Below, in pieces: positions 28,073 to 38,749 of a stretch of 64,000 bases of DNA. The notes beneath the pieces were generated by a model. That model did no database searches. It saw only the letters and a program-made list of their open reading frames with translations, and was not told where the DNA came from. The position numbers were made by a program, and so were the translations under genes. The stretch spans positions 2,480,001-2,544,000 of the forward strand of contig NZ_CP032093.1 in the NCBI RefSeq assembly GCF_003544875.1, in the 5' to 3' direction. Position 1 is the stretch's first letter. Each line of letters begins with the position of its first letter. This DNA comes from Vibrio alfacsensis. GTDB taxonomy: Bacteria > Pseudomonadota > Gammaproteobacteria > Enterobacterales > Vibrionaceae.

Positions 28073-28088
28073 AAGCAAACGTTTACGT
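28073..28088. promoter_or_regulatory. PurR operator upstream of guaA
   Basis: AAGCAAACGTTTACGT fits the PurR consensus ANGCAANCGNTTNCNT at every fixed base. It lies in the 150-bp gap between guaB and guaA, about 100 bp before the guaA start, so guaA probably has its own purine-repressed promoter. Confidence 0.75.
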
Positions 28089-28125
28089 CAGATTTATTCT
28101 TACTAAATCTGAACACCGATAGGCA

Positions 28126-29589
28126 TTAACCTAGGCGGTAGTTTGGTGCTTCTTTCGTGATCTGAACGTCATGAACATGAGACTCTTTCATGCCTGCGCC
28201 AGAGATACGTACAAATTCAGCTTTCGTACGCATGTCTTCGATCGTTGCGCTACCAGTAAGACCCATGCTTGAACGTAGACCACCCATTTGTTGGTGTACG
28301 ATTTCTTTTAGACGACCTTTGTATGCGATACGACCTTCAATACCCTCTGGTACCAGCTTGTCTGCCGCATTGTCTGATTGGAAGTAACGGTCTGAAGAAC
28401 CTTGAGACATAGCACCTAGAGAGCCCATGCCACGGTAAGCTTTGTATGAACGACCGTTAAACAGAATCACTTCACCCGGTGCTTCTTCTGTACCTGCGAA
28501 CATAGAACCAACCATCACACATGATGCGCCAGCTACGATTGCTTTACAGATGTCACCAGAGAAACGGATACCACCGTCAGCAATCACTGGGATGCCATAC
28601 TCGTTTGCAACTTCTGCTGCATCAGCGATTGCCGTTACTTGAGGAACACCAACACCCGTTACGATGCGAGTTGTACAGATTGAACCAGGGCCGATACCAA
28701 CTTTAACCGCGCTAACGCCCGCTTCGATGAGTGCACGAGCACCAGAACCAGTCGCAACGTTACCACCAATGATGTCTAGATCTGGGTAAGCCGCGCGAGT
28801 TTCACGAATGCGGTTAAGTACGCCTTCAGAATGACCATGTGAAGAGTCGATAAGTAGAACGTCAACACCCGCTTCAACAAGAGCGGCAACGCGTTCTTCG
28901 TTACCAGCGCCAGCACCAACTGCTGCGCCAACACGTAGACGGCCACGCTCATCTTTACATGCGTTTGGTTTACGTTCTGCTTTATGGAAGTCTTTCGCAG
29001 TGATCATACCGGTTAGTTGGAACTCATCATTCACAACCAGTACTTTTTCAACGCGTGCTTCGTGCATCTTCTCTTGCACTTCTTCACGAGTTGCACCTTC
29101 TTTAACTGCTGCAAGGTTTTCTTTTGCTGTCATTACTGATGATACTTTCTTAGAAAGATCAGTAACAAAGCGAACATCACGACCAGTGATAATGCCTACA
29201 AGCTCATTGTTTTCTGTAACAACAGGGAAACCCGCGAAGCCGTGTTTGTCTGTTAGTGCAACCACATCAGCGATTGTCGCATCTGGATTAACGGTTACAG
29301 GATCGGTAACCACACCAGCTTCAAACTTCTTAACTTTACGAACTTCAGCAGCTTGCTGCTCAATAGACATGTTTTTGTGGATAAAGCCAATGCCACCTTC
29401 CTGCGCAAGTGCGATCGCAAGACGAGCTTCCGTCACGGTGTCCATCGACGCAGAAATCATAGGGATGTTCAGACTAATATTTTTCGTTAACTGAGTGCGA
29501 AGATCAGCTGTGTTAGGGAGAACGGTGGAGTGAGCTGGCACGAGTAGTACGTCATCGAATGTCAGCGCTTCTTTGGCAATTCTTAGCAT
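28126..29589 (-). CDS. guaB: IMP dehydrogenase
   Basis: The protein is 487 aa from ATG 29589 ([19 protein letters not shown]), the usual length; an upstream extension of the frame is not supported. It is a TIM barrel interrupted by two CBS domains (about residues 95-205: [17 protein letters not shown], and [14 protein letters not shown]). The catalytic Cys loop is GPGSICTTR, and the flap has [11 protein letters not shown]. It oxidises IMP to XMP with NAD+, the committed step to guanine nucleotides, and feeds GuaA, whose gene lies directly downstream. Confidence 0.97.
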   Translation of the reverse strand: MLRIAKEALTFDDVLLVPAHSTVLPNTADLRTQLTKNISLNIPMISASMDTVTEARLAIALAQEGGIGFIHKNMSIEQQAAEVRKVKKFEAGVVTDPVTVNPDATIADVVALTDKHGFAGFPVVTENNELVGIITGRDVRFVTDLSKKVSSVMTAKENLAAVKEGATREEVQEKMHEARVEKVLVVNDEFQLTGMITAKDFHKAERKPNACKDERGRLRVGAAVGAGAGNEERVAALVEAGVDVLLIDSSHGHSEGVLNRIRETRAAYPDLDIIGGNVATGSGARALIEAGVSAVKVGIGPGSICTTRIVTGVGVPQVTAIADAAEVANEYGIPVIADGGIRFSGDICKAIVAGASCVMVGSMFAGTEEAPGEVILFNGRSYKAYRGMGSLGAMSQGSSDRYFQSDNAADKLVPEGIEGRIAYKGRLKEIVHQQMGGLRSSMGLTGSATIEDMRTKAEFVRISGAGMKESHVHDVQITKEAPNYRLG

Positions 29590-29818
29590 TTGCAATATCT
29601 CACAATTAGAGGAGTAAAAAGAACAATCCAGTCTCATCGTTTCGCATAATGAGGGTAACCCGTTTTAGGTAGTGGGCTACATTTGGATTAGATATTGCGG
29701 AGGGATTATACGGTTAACGCAATCGCTTGACCACAAATTTTTAATTTTTCTTGCATTTACCCCCTTGATATGTATTATATTGCCGCTAACTTCCATACTC
29801 ACGTCTACGGAATTAGCT

Positions 29819-31150
29819 GTGCTCTCCCAGACCAATCAAAATATCTTCACGGTTTCTCGTCTCAATGCTGAAGTGCGTCTGTTACTCGAAAACGAAATGG
29901 GGATTGTTTGGCTCGTCGGAGAGATCTCCAACTTCTCTGCGCCTGTCTCTGGCCATTGGTATCTCACGCTTAAAGACTCCCGCGCTCAAGTTAAATGTGC
30001 CATGTTCCGTGGTAACAATCGTCGCGTCACTTTCAAACCGGCTAACGGTAATCAAGTTCTCGTTAAAGCTCGTCTCTCTTTGTATGAGCCGCGTGGTGAC
30101 TATCAGCTGATCATCGAAAGTATGCAACCCGAAGGTGATGGCCGTCTGCAACAAGAGTTTGAAGCCCTTAAGATGAAGCTGGCTGCTGAGGGTTTGTTTG
30201 CTCAAACTAATAAGCAACCTTTACCAGAGCATCCCAAGCGTGTTGGTGTGATCACCTCAAAAACTGGTGCAGCGCTGTACGACATCTTAGACGTATTGAA
30301 ACGCCGTGATCCATCGCTACCCGTGGTGATTTACCCAACCATGGTGCAAGGTGAAGATGCAGCGATTCAAATTGCTCAAGCAATCGGTCGTGCAAATAGC
30401 CGTGATGAATGTGACGTATTGATTGTTGGTCGTGGCGGTGGTTCATTAGAAGACTTGTGGTGCTTCAACAATGAAATACTTGCTCGTACGATTGCCGCAA
30501 GCCAAATTCCGATCATCAGTGCGGTTGGTCATGAAGTTGATGTGACAATTGCTGATTTTGTCGCTGACATGCGCGCACCGACACCATCTGCCGCAGCTGA
30601 ATTGGTCAGCCGTGATAACAGCCATAAAGATCAAGCTCTGGTCACTCGCCAGCATAAACTCGCGAGTGCGATGCGTTACTACTTTACGCAGCAAAAACAG
30701 CAAGTCGCTCAACTGACGCATCGTTTAGAACGCCAACACCCGAGCTACCAACTGCAACGCCAGTCGCAGCAATTAGATGAATTAGATATGCGCTTGCAAC
30801 GCGCTATGCAACGATTCATCTCGACTCATCAGCAAGCCGTAGAACGAAAACACCATCGTTTGCAACTCAACTCCCCTAACAAACGACTTGCTGAGCAAAA
30901 ATCGAAGCTTGATCGGGTCGAACAGAAATTGATGGATGCGATGGATCGTAAATTACTGACCATGCGTCACCAACTTGCGCTCGCAGCGGAAAAACTCGAT
31001 ACCGTCAGCCCATTAGCAACGCTAAAACGTGGCTATTCGATTACACAAACCGAGCAAGGCAAAGTCATTACTCAAGCATCAGATGCAAAAACGGGCGACG
31101 TTTTAGTCACCCGCTTGGCCGATGGTGAGCTTCGCTCTACCGTAAACTAG
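29819..31150 (+). CDS. xseA: Exodeoxyribonuclease VII large subunit
   Basis: The protein is 443 aa from GTG 29819 ([16 protein letters not shown]), which matches the usual N-terminus; the frame extends upstream without support. An N-terminal OB-fold ([24 protein letters not shown]) binds single-stranded DNA. The catalytic core has [16 protein letters not shown] and [17 protein letters not shown], and a long coiled-coil C-terminus follows. With XseB it degrades single-stranded DNA from both ends in repair. It is divergent from guaB; TTGCAT and TATTAT-like hexamers near 29750-29780 could be its promoter. Confidence 0.95.
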   Translation: MLSQTNQNIFTVSRLNAEVRLLLENEMGIVWLVGEISNFSAPVSGHWYLTLKDSRAQVKCAMFRGNNRRVTFKPANGNQVLVKARLSLYEPRGDYQLIIESMQPEGDGRLQQEFEALKMKLAAEGLFAQTNKQPLPEHPKRVGVITSKTGAALYDILDVLKRRDPSLPVVIYPTMVQGEDAAIQIAQAIGRANSRDECDVLIVGRGGGSLEDLWCFNNEILARTIAASQIPIISAVGHEVDVTIADFVADMRAPTPSAAAELVSRDNSHKDQALVTRQHKLASAMRYYFTQQKQQVAQLTHRLERQHPSYQLQRQSQQLDELDMRLQRAMQRFISTHQQAVERKHHRLQLNSPNKRLAEQKSKLDRVEQKLMDAMDRKLLTMRHQLALAAEKLDTVSPLATLKRGYSITQTEQGKVITQASDAKTGDVLVTRLADGELRSTVN

Positions 31151-31198
31151 TTTGTACCAACCTGTTAGTACTTAACATTCTATTTAGTACTTAACATT

Positions 31199-31432
31199 CT
31201 ATTCGCCTGTCACCACTTTTTGGAACTCAAATCGAACTCGAGATTTTGATTTAAGTTCATTACAGCTATTACAAAAGTAATTGGCTGCCCCACACGCCTG
31301 TAGCTTTTCTAACTCTGCGTCACAATCGGGGCAAAACCCTACCTTTTGAAAATCAGAATCGCATTGATTACAGTGGTATTGACCTGTCCACTCTAGTTCT
31401 ACATCACAGCTTGGGCAGATGTTTTGTTGCAT
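31199..31432 (-). CDS. yfgJ: YfgJ-like zinc-ribbon protein
   Basis: The protein is 77 aa from ATG 31432. Three CxxC-type knuckles are visible: CPSCDVELEW, CNQCDSDF, then CPDCDAEL, with a further CNSC near the end, matching the double zinc-ribbon family to which E. coli YfgJ belongs. The E. coli gene also lies in this xseA/der neighbourhood. The function of the family is unknown. Confidence 0.85.
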   Translation of the reverse strand: MQQNICPSCDVELEWTGQYHCNQCDSDFQKVGFCPDCDAELEKLQACGAANYFCNSCNELKSKSRVRFEFQKVVTGE

Positions 31433-31813
31433 GCTTCTCTCCATAATTTATACCAGTACCACTAAATGATACCAATCACCGTAAATAACTGATCATTTTA
31501 GCTTGTTACAACGCTCAACACCGAGTTATACGATTTCGTATGGTTTGATCGATGTCAGTATTGATGGTTTTAATCTTTACAAGTTTGATCCAGATCACAC
31601 AAAGTAAGCCACTGATCGCTGATGTAGAAAAGATCTTCATCTGATCTTCTGATATTTACCCTTTGATCAGCGATCACCCCTTAAAAGAATATTTATATAC
31701 CCACACGCCGAAAGCATAAGTTACATATTCTGCATCTCGATTTTAGATAGGATAAAAATCTAATTATTGTTTTTATAGCGGCTGAAATTAGAGTTTAATA
31801 AAAGAATAGCAAC
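31433..31813. other. GATC-rich intergenic region
   Basis: No gene was found. It holds nine GATC sites between 31491 and 31675, an 11-bp inverted repeat (31613-31623 with 31666-31676) and a CRP-like site, listed separately. Confidence 0.7.
31584..31599. promoter_or_regulatory. CRP-like site
   Basis: TTTGATCCAGATCACA matches the CRP half-site pair TGTGA-N6-TCACA with one change. It lies about 155 bp before yfgJ. No promoter elements were firmly placed, so its target is uncertain. Confidence 0.4.
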
Positions 31814-32689
31814 CTAGTCTCCATTGTTTACATTGCTGTGCATTTCGATAGTTTGGGAATCCATTTCTATTAACGTGACGGTAATAGAATTGAAGTCACT
31901 AAGTTGGCTTGCATGCGTTCCACCACAAGGGATCACAGCCATTTGGCTTTCACCTAGATCACATTGCCAATACCGTGAATCTGTCAGATGTTCACCATCA
32001 CAGTTGATCTTGATCTCTACGCCTCGCTGGATCCAATCAATGAGCTGGTTATTCACTTTTTGCTCTATTAATTTTAGGTCAGACAGCATATCTGCGCTAT
32101 TTAGGCCCCTTTTGCGTAGAGTTTTACCTAGACGATAGGTATCAAGACATTTATCTGGGGTAACAAAGCTGGTTTCTTGTGCATAGCTGTTGAAGTCGTA
32201 GTTTCCATGCGGGTCTTTACGATCTGCATCTTTACGCCAATAATTCTCTGCCAATACCTTATTCAGTGCCAAATACGCTAAATGCCCAGCACTATGACCT
32301 CGACTAAGAGCGAGTTGATATTGTTTATCAACGTCGAGCGAGATGACATCACCAACATTGATCGCATCGGTATAAGATAAAACATGCACGACAACAAACA
32401 CCCAGCCTTGAGTATCGCGTTTTACAGGAATTGCACGGCCAACATACAGTTCTCCACTGACAAGTTCCACGGCGCCTACTTGGCAATCTATCACTTCAAA
32501 TGCCTGACCATTAAACACTACCGAGCCTTTATCTGCCGGATGATCTGGCCAAATATGGCTAACGGGATGAAATGGGGTGATATCCGTAATAACGTAAGTG
32601 ACGCTTTCCGTTGATTGAACGAGTTGAATTTGTACTTTCAATTGCCAAGTTTGGTGACAGAAACGAATCTTTGTTGCGGTGATAGTCAT
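31814..32689 (-). CDS. AlaX-type alanyl-tRNA editing protein
   Basis: The protein is 291 aa from ATG 32689 (MTITATKIRF). It carries the editing-domain zinc motifs of the AlaRS/ThrRS second additional domain: HSAGH (HxxxH) in the middle and CGGTH (CxxxH) near the C-terminus. An N-terminal beta-barrel-like part with PFHPVSHIWPDHPA precedes them. Stand-alone AlaX proteins remove serine or glycine wrongly attached to tRNA-Ala in the cytoplasm. It follows the der terminator as a separate reverse-strand gene. Confidence 0.85.
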   Translation of the reverse strand: MTITATKIRFCHQTWQLKVQIQLVQSTESVTYVITDITPFHPVSHIWPDHPADKGSVVFNGQAFEVIDCQVGAVELVSGELYVGRAIPVKRDTQGWVFVVVHVLSYTDAINVGDVISLDVDKQYQLALSRGHSAGHLAYLALNKVLAENYWRKDADRKDPHGNYDFNSYAQETSFVTPDKCLDTYRLGKTLRKRGLNSADMLSDLKLIEQKVNNQLIDWIQRGVEIKINCDGEHLTDSRYWQCDLGESQMAVIPCGGTHASQLSDFNSITVTLIEMDSQTIEMHSNVNNGD

Positions 32690-32710
32690 ATTCAATTTCT
32701 ATACATAAAA

Positions 32711-32734
32711 ATACCCAAGCCTAAACTTGGGTAT
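32711..32734 (-). terminator. Terminator after der
   Basis: The perfect 9-bp stem ATACCCAAG / CTTGGGTAT has a 6-base loop, followed on the reverse strand by TTTTTATG. Confidence 0.8.
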
Positions 32735-32749
32735 TGAAAACAGTGTCGA

Positions 32750-34246
32750 TTACTTGTTGCGGTTTTTAACCATAGACATCATACGTTTACGTTGACGTTC
32801 TTGTGAAATCGTCAGCTTGTTCGTACGGTTCTCGTATGGGTTATCGCTATTCTGGAAGTTAATACGGATAGGTGTACCCATAATTTCCAGAGACTTACGG
32901 AAATAGTTCATCAAGTAGCGTTTGTATGAATCAGGCAGATCACGAACCATGTTACCGTGTACAACAATAATTGGCGGGTTGTAACCACCAGCGTGTGCGT
33001 ACTTCAGTTTGATACGACGACCACGCACCATTGGTGGTTGGTGATCATCTGTTGCCATCTTCATGATACGAGTCAATACAGAAGTACCTACGCGAGTCGT
33101 TGCTGATTTGTAAGCTTCTTGAATCGATTCAAATAAGTGACCAACACCTGTGCCGTGCAGTGCAGAAATAAAGTGAATACGAGCAAAGTCAACGAAACCT
33201 AAACGGCGGTCGAGCTCTTTCTTCACTCTTTCTTTCACGTCATTGTCTAGACCATCCCACTTGTTTACCGCTAGTACGATAGAACGACCAGCATTCAAGG
33301 CAAAACCGAGTAGACTCAGATCTTGATCAGAAATATTTTCACGTGCGTCGATCACCAATAGAACCACGTTTGCGTCTTCTACTGCTTTAAGCGTTTTAAC
33401 CACGGAGAATTTCTCTACCGTTTCGTTAATACGACCACGACGACGTACACCCGCTGTATCGATCAACACATACTCACGACCATCACGTTCCATTGGAATG
33501 TAGATAGAATCACGAGTGGTTCCTGGCATGTCGTATACGACAACGCGCTCTTCACCAAGAATTCGGTTTGTCAGTGTTGATTTACCAACGTTAGGGCGAC
33601 CAATGATTGCCAATTTGATTGGCTGGTCTTGTAAACGTTTGAATTCTGCTTCTGCATCTTCTTCGGTGTAATCTTCGATCGCTAGCTCTTCGTCTTCGAA
33701 TTCAGTCAGATCTTCAATCTCACCTTGCTCTGATTCACTGGCAAGTAAATCATCGAAGAATGGCGCTAATGCGCGTTCTAGCAATGCCGTTACACCACGA
33801 CCATGCGCCGCAGCGATTTGGTACATGTCGTCAACACCAAGTTGCCAAAAATCGGCACAAGCGGCGTCAGCATCAATACCATCAATTTTGTTTACAACCA
33901 GCATTGCTGGCTTTTCAATTTTACGCAGATGAGCCGCAATTGCTTCATCCGCAGACGTTAGACCTGCACGACCATCCACTAGGAATAGCACTACGTCAGC
34001 TTCATCAATTGCTGCTAACGATTGCTGTGCCATCTTCGTTTCCACGCCTTCTTCTGTACCATCAATACCACCGGTATCAACAACAATGAATTCGTGTTCT
34101 TCGCCAAGTCTTGCTTGACCATATTTACGGTCTCGAGTTAGGCCTGGAAAGTCCGCAACCAACGCATCACGGGTGCGAGTCAATCGGTTAAATAGTGTCG
34201 ACTTACCTACGTTCGGACGCCCTACAAGAGCAACAACAGGTACCAT
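32750..34246 (-). CDS. der: GTPase Der (EngA), ribosome assembly
   Basis: The protein is 498 aa with two tandem GTPase domains: P-loops GRPNVGKST at residues 9-17 and again at 216-224, with DTGG and DTAG switch motifs and NKID and NKWD specificity motifs. A C-terminal KH-like domain ends in a Lys/Arg-rich tail. Der is essential for maturation of the 50S subunit. It is read in the same direction as bamB, yfgM and hisS upstream, though a terminator lies between it and bamB. Confidence 0.97.
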   Translation of the reverse strand: MVPVVALVGRPNVGKSTLFNRLTRTRDALVADFPGLTRDRKYGQARLGEEHEFIVVDTGGIDGTEEGVETKMAQQSLAAIDEADVVLFLVDGRAGLTSADEAIAAHLRKIEKPAMLVVNKIDGIDADAACADFWQLGVDDMYQIAAAHGRGVTALLERALAPFFDDLLASESEQGEIEDLTEFEDEELAIEDYTEEDAEAEFKRLQDQPIKLAIIGRPNVGKSTLTNRILGEERVVVYDMPGTTRDSIYIPMERDGREYVLIDTAGVRRRGRINETVEKFSVVKTLKAVEDANVVLLVIDARENISDQDLSLLGFALNAGRSIVLAVNKWDGLDNDVKERVKKELDRRLGFVDFARIHFISALHGTGVGHLFESIQEAYKSATTRVGTSVLTRIMKMATDDHQPPMVRGRRIKLKYAHAGGYNPPIIVVHGNMVRDLPDSYKRYLMNYFRKSLEIMGTPIRINFQNSDNPYENRTNKLTISQERQRKRMMSMVKNRNK

Positions 34247-34364
34247 AACAACCTCTACAATAATCTATCTTCTGTAGTTATAGGTAACGACTTGCCCAAT
34301 GCCAAATCAAACCAGCTTTTTACCTATAACCACATCCGGTTTTTAATAATTTCAAACAACAAAA

Positions 34365-34394
34365 CGGCTCCTAACTGTTACCAGCCAGGAGCCG
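34365..34394 (-). terminator. Terminator after bamB
   Basis: The stem CGGCTCCT / AGGAGCCG has a 14-base loop and is followed on the reverse strand by TTTTGTTGTTTG. Confidence 0.75.
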
Positions 34395-34415
34395 AATGTG
34401 AATTATATCACGATA

Positions 34416-35576
34416 TTATTCGTTGATGGTCAGTTTCTTTACATCGCCATTGCGTGTTGTAATGACATAACCATCGGATAACAACGTTGGACCGACAGCA
34501 AAACCGCTGTCATCCACATATTGTTGTGAAACGAACTCGCCCGTAGAGCGATCGAGCCAGTGCAAGTAACCCAACGTATCACCAACAACAAGGTAGTTAT
34601 CAATGATCACCGGTGCGGTAAGCTGACGGTGTTCTAACTTGCTGTTTTCCCAAAGTTCAGTACCACTACGAGCATCAACAGCTACGATGTGATCTTTCTC
34701 TGTAATGACAAAAACGCGGCTACCATCTGTGGCGAGATCATTCGCTGATGAATAATTACGTTTCCAAATTGGGTTTGCCGAACGTAAGTCAATCGCAATT
34801 AACTGGCCATTATAGCCCACAGTGAAAAGAGTACCGCCTAAAACGATTGGAGAAGCATCAACGTCAACCAAGCGATCAATCTCTGTCGCGCCTTTTGGCG
34901 TTCCTATTGGCTGTTGCCAAATCAATTGACCACGATCAACGATGGCTGCCGCAAGACGTCCATTCGCCGTGCCCCAGAATACACCGCCACCAATCGCTGT
35001 TGGTGTACTATCACCACGTAAGGTTAGGTTTGGTACTTCAGTGCTCAGCGCCCAGCGTTGTTCACCCGTGCTTTCATCCAGAGCAATCAAGGTGCCTCGG
35101 CTTGTGTTCACGATGATCAATCCAGAATCTGCTACTGGCTTAGCAAGTACTTCACCACCAACAGCAACGCGCCAAAGAACTTCACCCGTTTCTTGGTCAA
35201 GCGCAATCACTTCACCATTTTCAGAACCAATGTATAAGTTCTCATAAGCAGCCGTAATACCACCAGAGAGACGTGCAATAACATCCTGTTCTAAGTCAAC
35301 TTGCCAAATTGCTTTGCCATTTTCAGGGTCTAGCGCTTTTACTAGACCATCGCGGCTTGCCACAAACAGCATATCATTTGCGACAACAGGAGAAAGCTTA
35401 GAAAAGTATTGACCAACACCACCGCCAATCGATGCGCTCCATTCACTGCTTGGTGTGAACTGGCTGTCTACTTGAGGCAATGGAGCCATTACAATGGTAT
35501 CTTCCTCGCTAGCACAACCAGCCAGAATACCCACTGTTAACGCCCCTAGTAAGGCTTTCTTAAAGACTCTTTTCAT
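34416..35576 (-). CDS. bamB: Outer-membrane assembly lipoprotein BamB
   Basis: The protein is 386 aa. The N-terminus is a lipoprotein signal peptide with lipobox LAGC (Cys21). The rest is an eight-bladed beta-propeller of PQQ-type repeats, seen as recurrent GKAIWQVDL, GEVLWRV and TELWENS segments. BamB is the BamA-binding lipoprotein of the BAM complex that inserts beta-barrel proteins in the outer membrane. The start is 13 bp after yfgM, so the two are co-transcribed. Confidence 0.96.
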   Translation of the reverse strand: MKRVFKKALLGALTVGILAGCASEEDTIVMAPLPQVDSQFTPSSEWSASIGGGVGQYFSKLSPVVANDMLFVASRDGLVKALDPENGKAIWQVDLEQDVIARLSGGITAAYENLYIGSENGEVIALDQETGEVLWRVAVGGEVLAKPVADSGLIIVNTSRGTLIALDESTGEQRWALSTEVPNLTLRGDSTPTAIGGGVFWGTANGRLAAAIVDRGQLIWQQPIGTPKGATEIDRLVDVDASPIVLGGTLFTVGYNGQLIAIDLRSANPIWKRNYSSANDLATDGSRVFVITEKDHIVAVDARSGTELWENSKLEHRQLTAPVIIDNYLVVGDTLGYLHWLDRSTGEFVSQQYVDDSGFAVGPTLLSDGYVITTRNGDVKKLTINE

Positions 35577-35588
35577 CCAATGCGGTCC

Positions 35589-36203
35589 TTATTTGGCCAA
35601 GTCATCCAATTTCATTTGTAGCGTTGGGCTAGCATCTGCTGCTTGTTGAGCTTCGGTGTACGCTGTGTATGCAGCTTCTTTGTTACCTTGACGAAGTGCA
35701 ATGTCACCACGAAGCTCAGCAATACGACCAGTCCAAGCTGAATCTGTTACTTTGCTAAGTTCAGAATTTGCCGCATCAAGGTTACCCATTTCTGCTTCAA
35801 TGCGCGCAATACGGTAGCTGATAAGTGGAGATAGCGCGGCATCTTTCGTGTTGCTTTGCGCCCACTTTAACTGCTCAAGCGCAGCAGCAAGGTCTTTCGC
35901 ATCCACTTGCACTTTTGCTAGCTGAAGAGCAGCAAGTACTGAGTATTCTTTCACTTCATTTGAGTCAATGAACGCCTGAATATCAGCCTGAGCATCTGCG
36001 CCTTTAACTTGTAAAGCATTCATTACTGTTGTGTAGCTTTGAGAAGCTGCTTCACTCGCCTGAACTACAGAATCCTGGTAGTAACGCCAACCAAATAGAC
36101 CACCTAAACCAACAACAGCACCGATAATGACGGCTTTGCCGTTTTCTTTCCACCAGTCTTTAATGGCTTCAACTTGTTGTTCTTCAGTATCGTAAAGTTC
36201 CAC
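35589..36203 (-). CDS. yfgM: YfgM, periplasmic chaperone partner of SecYEG (TPR)
   Basis: The protein is 204 aa with a short cytoplasmic N-terminus, one membrane segment (AVIIGAVVGLGGLFGW, about residues 24-39) and a periplasmic TPR-like region. In E. coli, YfgM associates with the SecYEG translocon and PpiD and affects the Rcs response. It precedes bamB by 13 bp, as in enterobacteria. Confidence 0.92.
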   Translation of the reverse strand: MELYDTEEQQVEAIKDWWKENGKAVIIGAVVGLGGLFGWRYYQDSVVQASEAASQSYTTVMNALQVKGADAQADIQAFIDSNEVKEYSVLAALQLAKVQVDAKDLAAALEQLKWAQSNTKDAALSPLISYRIARIEAEMGNLDAANSELSKVTDSAWTGRIAELRGDIALRQGNKEAAYTAYTEAQQAADASPTLQMKLDDLAK

Positions 36204-36226
36204 TTCCTGTCCTCTTAAAACATGTA

Positions 36227-36287
36227 AATGGCAGCAAGGGCTGCCATTGTTCCTATTTCGTCGAAAGGCTCCTATCTTGGGAGCCTT
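36227..36287 (-). terminator. Two hairpins between hisS and yfgM
   Basis: The stem AAGGCTCC / GGAGCCTT lies at 36265-36287, and the stem AATGGCAG / CTGCCATT at 36227-36248. Neither has a long T-run, so they may give only partial termination or stabilise the hisS mRNA end. Confidence 0.45.
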
Positions 36288-36329
36288 ACTATTACGAATT
36301 AAGATATAATCTTTAGCTTATTAAAAGAC

Positions 36330-37598
36330 TTAGATCAGTGCTGCGATCTTCTCTGCAACTTCTGCTTGGTTGTAAGTTTCTTGCTCACCACCAGCTAAAT
36401 CTTTCAGTACTACGGTGTTATCTGCGACTTCGTTTTCGCCCAGAACCAATGCTACTACAGCACCCACTTTATCTGCGCGTTTAAACTGTTTCTTGAAGTT
36501 ACCACCACCGAAGTGATTCATCACGCGAACGCCTGGGATGGCTTCACGAAGCTGCTCTGCTAGCTTCATACCCGCCATCATCGTGCCCTCACCGGCGGTT
36601 ACGACGTAAACATCAACACTACGACGAACATCATTTAGCTCCAGCGTTTCTAGCATGAGAACTAGACGCTCTAGGCCCATAGCAAAGCCAACTGCAGGTG
36701 TAGCTTTACCACCTAATTGCTCTACTAGCCCGTCGTAACGACCACCACCACATACTGTACCTTGTGAACCTAGGCTTTCAGTGATCCACTCAAATACCGT
36801 GCGATTGTAGTAATCAAGACCGCGAACAAGACGCTCATTAACGGTGTATTCGATACCAGCAGCATCAAGAAGTTCACACAGACCCGCGAAATGTTGCTTA
36901 GAATCATCATCTAAGTAGTTAGAAAGGCGAGGTGCGTCACCTAAAATCGCTTGCACATCTGGGTTCTTAGTATCAAGAACGCGCAGAGGGTTAGTGTGCA
37001 TACGACGCTTACAATCTTCATCCAGAACATCCATGTGTTGCTCTAGGAATTCGATCAGCGCTGTGCGGTAGTTTGCGCGCGCTTCTAGAGAACCGATAGA
37101 GTTAAGCTCTAGACGTACGTGCTTGTCGATGCCTAGCTCACGCCACAGGCGAGCCGTCATCATGATAAGTTCTGCGTCTACATCTGGACCGTTTAGGCCA
37201 AATACTTCCACACCACATTGGTGGAATTGACGGTAGCGACCTTTTTGAGGGCGCTCATGACGGAACATTGGGCCCATGTACCATAGACGTTGTTCTTGGT
37301 TGTATAGCAGGCCATTTTCAATACCTGCACGCACACAGCCTGCTGTACCTTCAGGACGAAGCGTTAGGCTATCGCCATTACGGTCTTCGAACGTGTACAT
37401 TTCTTTCTCAACCACGTCGGTCACTTCACCGATCGCGCGGCTAAATAGATGCGTTACCTCAACGATTGGCATGCGCACTTCGTTATAACCGTATGCGCTA
37501 ACTACATTTTTCACTGTGTTTTCAAGTTTTTGCCACAGTGGAGATTGAGTTGGGAGGCAGTCATTCATGCCTCGGATTGCTTGGATTGGTTTTGCCAC
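36330..37598 (-). CDS. hisS: Histidyl-tRNA synthetase
   Basis: The protein is 422 aa, the normal length. The class II motifs are seen: motif 2 around [15 protein letters not shown] and motif 3 in the [11 protein letters not shown] segment, with the histidine-binding [17 protein letters not shown]. It charges tRNA-His in the cytoplasm. It lies downstream of ispG with a short gap, in the conserved rodZ-ispG-hisS-yfgM-bamB order. Confidence 0.97.
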   Translation of the reverse strand: MAKPIQAIRGMNDCLPTQSPLWQKLENTVKNVVSAYGYNEVRMPIVEVTHLFSRAIGEVTDVVEKEMYTFEDRNGDSLTLRPEGTAGCVRAGIENGLLYNQEQRLWYMGPMFRHERPQKGRYRQFHQCGVEVFGLNGPDVDAELIMMTARLWRELGIDKHVRLELNSIGSLEARANYRTALIEFLEQHMDVLDEDCKRRMHTNPLRVLDTKNPDVQAILGDAPRLSNYLDDDSKQHFAGLCELLDAAGIEYTVNERLVRGLDYYNRTVFEWITESLGSQGTVCGGGRYDGLVEQLGGKATPAVGFAMGLERLVLMLETLELNDVRRSVDVYVVTAGEGTMMAGMKLAEQLREAIPGVRVMNHFGGGNFKKQFKRADKVGAVVALVLGENEVADNTVVLKDLAGGEQETYNQAEVAEKIAALI

Positions 37599-37624
37599 AA
37601 TACTTACCGTAATTCTCGTTGAGA

Positions 37625-38743
37625 TTAATCTTGTACGTTAACTTGGATGCGATTTTCTTCGTCCAATACAGACGCTTTCGCACGGATCTTAGCTTCCAGC
37701 TGATCCACAAGGTTATCATTATCGAAACGCTCTTTCTGACGCTTACCGTCTTCGTAGAATGCGCTCTTCTTGTTACTGCCTGCTAGACCTAAATGTGAAA
37801 CCTCAGCTTCACCTGGGCCGTTCACAACACAACCGATAATCGATACATCCATAGGGGTGATGATATCTTCTAGGCGTTGTTCTAGCGCGTTTACCGTGCC
37901 AATCACGTCGAACTCTTGACGAGAGCAACTTGGGCAAGCAATAAAGTTGATACCACGTGAACGAATACGCAAAGACTTAAGAATATCAAAGCCGACTTTG
38001 ATTTCTTCAACAGGATCTGCTGCCAGAGAAATGCGGAGTGTATCACCGATACCCTCGGCCAACAGCATGCCTAAACCAACGGATGATTTAACCGCACCGG
38101 CACGCGCACCACCCGCTTCAGTGATACCTAGGTGTAAAGGTTGATCGATCTGTTTTGCCAATAGACGGTATGAATCCACCGCAAGGAACACATCTGACGC
38201 CTTTACACTCACTTTGAACTGATCAAAGTTAAGACGATCAAGATGATCCACATGACGCATCGCCGATTCAACCAAAGCTTCTGGCGTTGGTTCACCGTAT
38301 TTCATTTGCAGATCTTTTTCTAAAGAACCGCCATTGACACCAATACGGATTGGGATGTTTTTGTCACGGGCACAATCAACAACCGAACGAATACGCTCTT
38401 CGTTGCCGATATTGCCTGGGTTGATACGTAAACAGTCTACCCCGTATTCTGCGACTTTCAACGCAATACGGTAGTCAAAGTGAATGTCCGCCACCAGCGG
38501 TACAGATACTTGCTGTTTAATAAGCTTGAAAGCTTCCGCTGCATCCATCGTTGGTACTGAAACACGTACGATGTCTGCGCCTACCTTTTCCAAAGCTCGG
38601 ATTTGTGCGACTGTTGCTTCTACATCAGTCGTTCGGGTGTTCGTCATTGACTGTACAGCAATTGGTGCACCATCACCAATTGGCACATCACCCACGTAAA
38701 TACGCGTTGATTTACGACGAATAATAGGAGATTCGTGTTGCAT
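37625..38743 (-). CDS. ispG: 4-hydroxy-3-methylbut-2-en-1-yl diphosphate synthase
   Basis: The protein is 372 aa. The N-terminal TIM barrel carries [14 protein letters not shown] and [11 protein letters not shown]. The C-terminal domain has the 4Fe-4S ligands [10 protein letters not shown] and [11 protein letters not shown]. It performs the penultimate step of the non-mevalonate (MEP) isoprenoid pathway. It follows rodZ after 6 bp, indicating co-transcription. Confidence 0.97.
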   Translation of the reverse strand: MQHESPIIRRKSTRIYVGDVPIGDGAPIAVQSMTNTRTTDVEATVAQIRALEKVGADIVRVSVPTMDAAEAFKLIKQQVSVPLVADIHFDYRIALKVAEYGVDCLRINPGNIGNEERIRSVVDCARDKNIPIRIGVNGGSLEKDLQMKYGEPTPEALVESAMRHVDHLDRLNFDQFKVSVKASDVFLAVDSYRLLAKQIDQPLHLGITEAGGARAGAVKSSVGLGMLLAEGIGDTLRISLAADPVEEIKVGFDILKSLRIRSRGINFIACPSCSRQEFDVIGTVNALEQRLEDIITPMDVSIIGCVVNGPGEAEVSHLGLAGSNKKSAFYEDGKRQKERFDNDNLVDQLEAKIRAKASVLDEENRIQVNVQD

Positions 38744-38749
38744 AATTCT

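Noticed and set aside
31491..31675. GATC cluster as a replication origin
   Set aside because: No DnaA boxes, AT-rich unwinding element or gidA/mnmG-dnaA neighbourhood was seen; the context is yfgJ and an AlaX gene.
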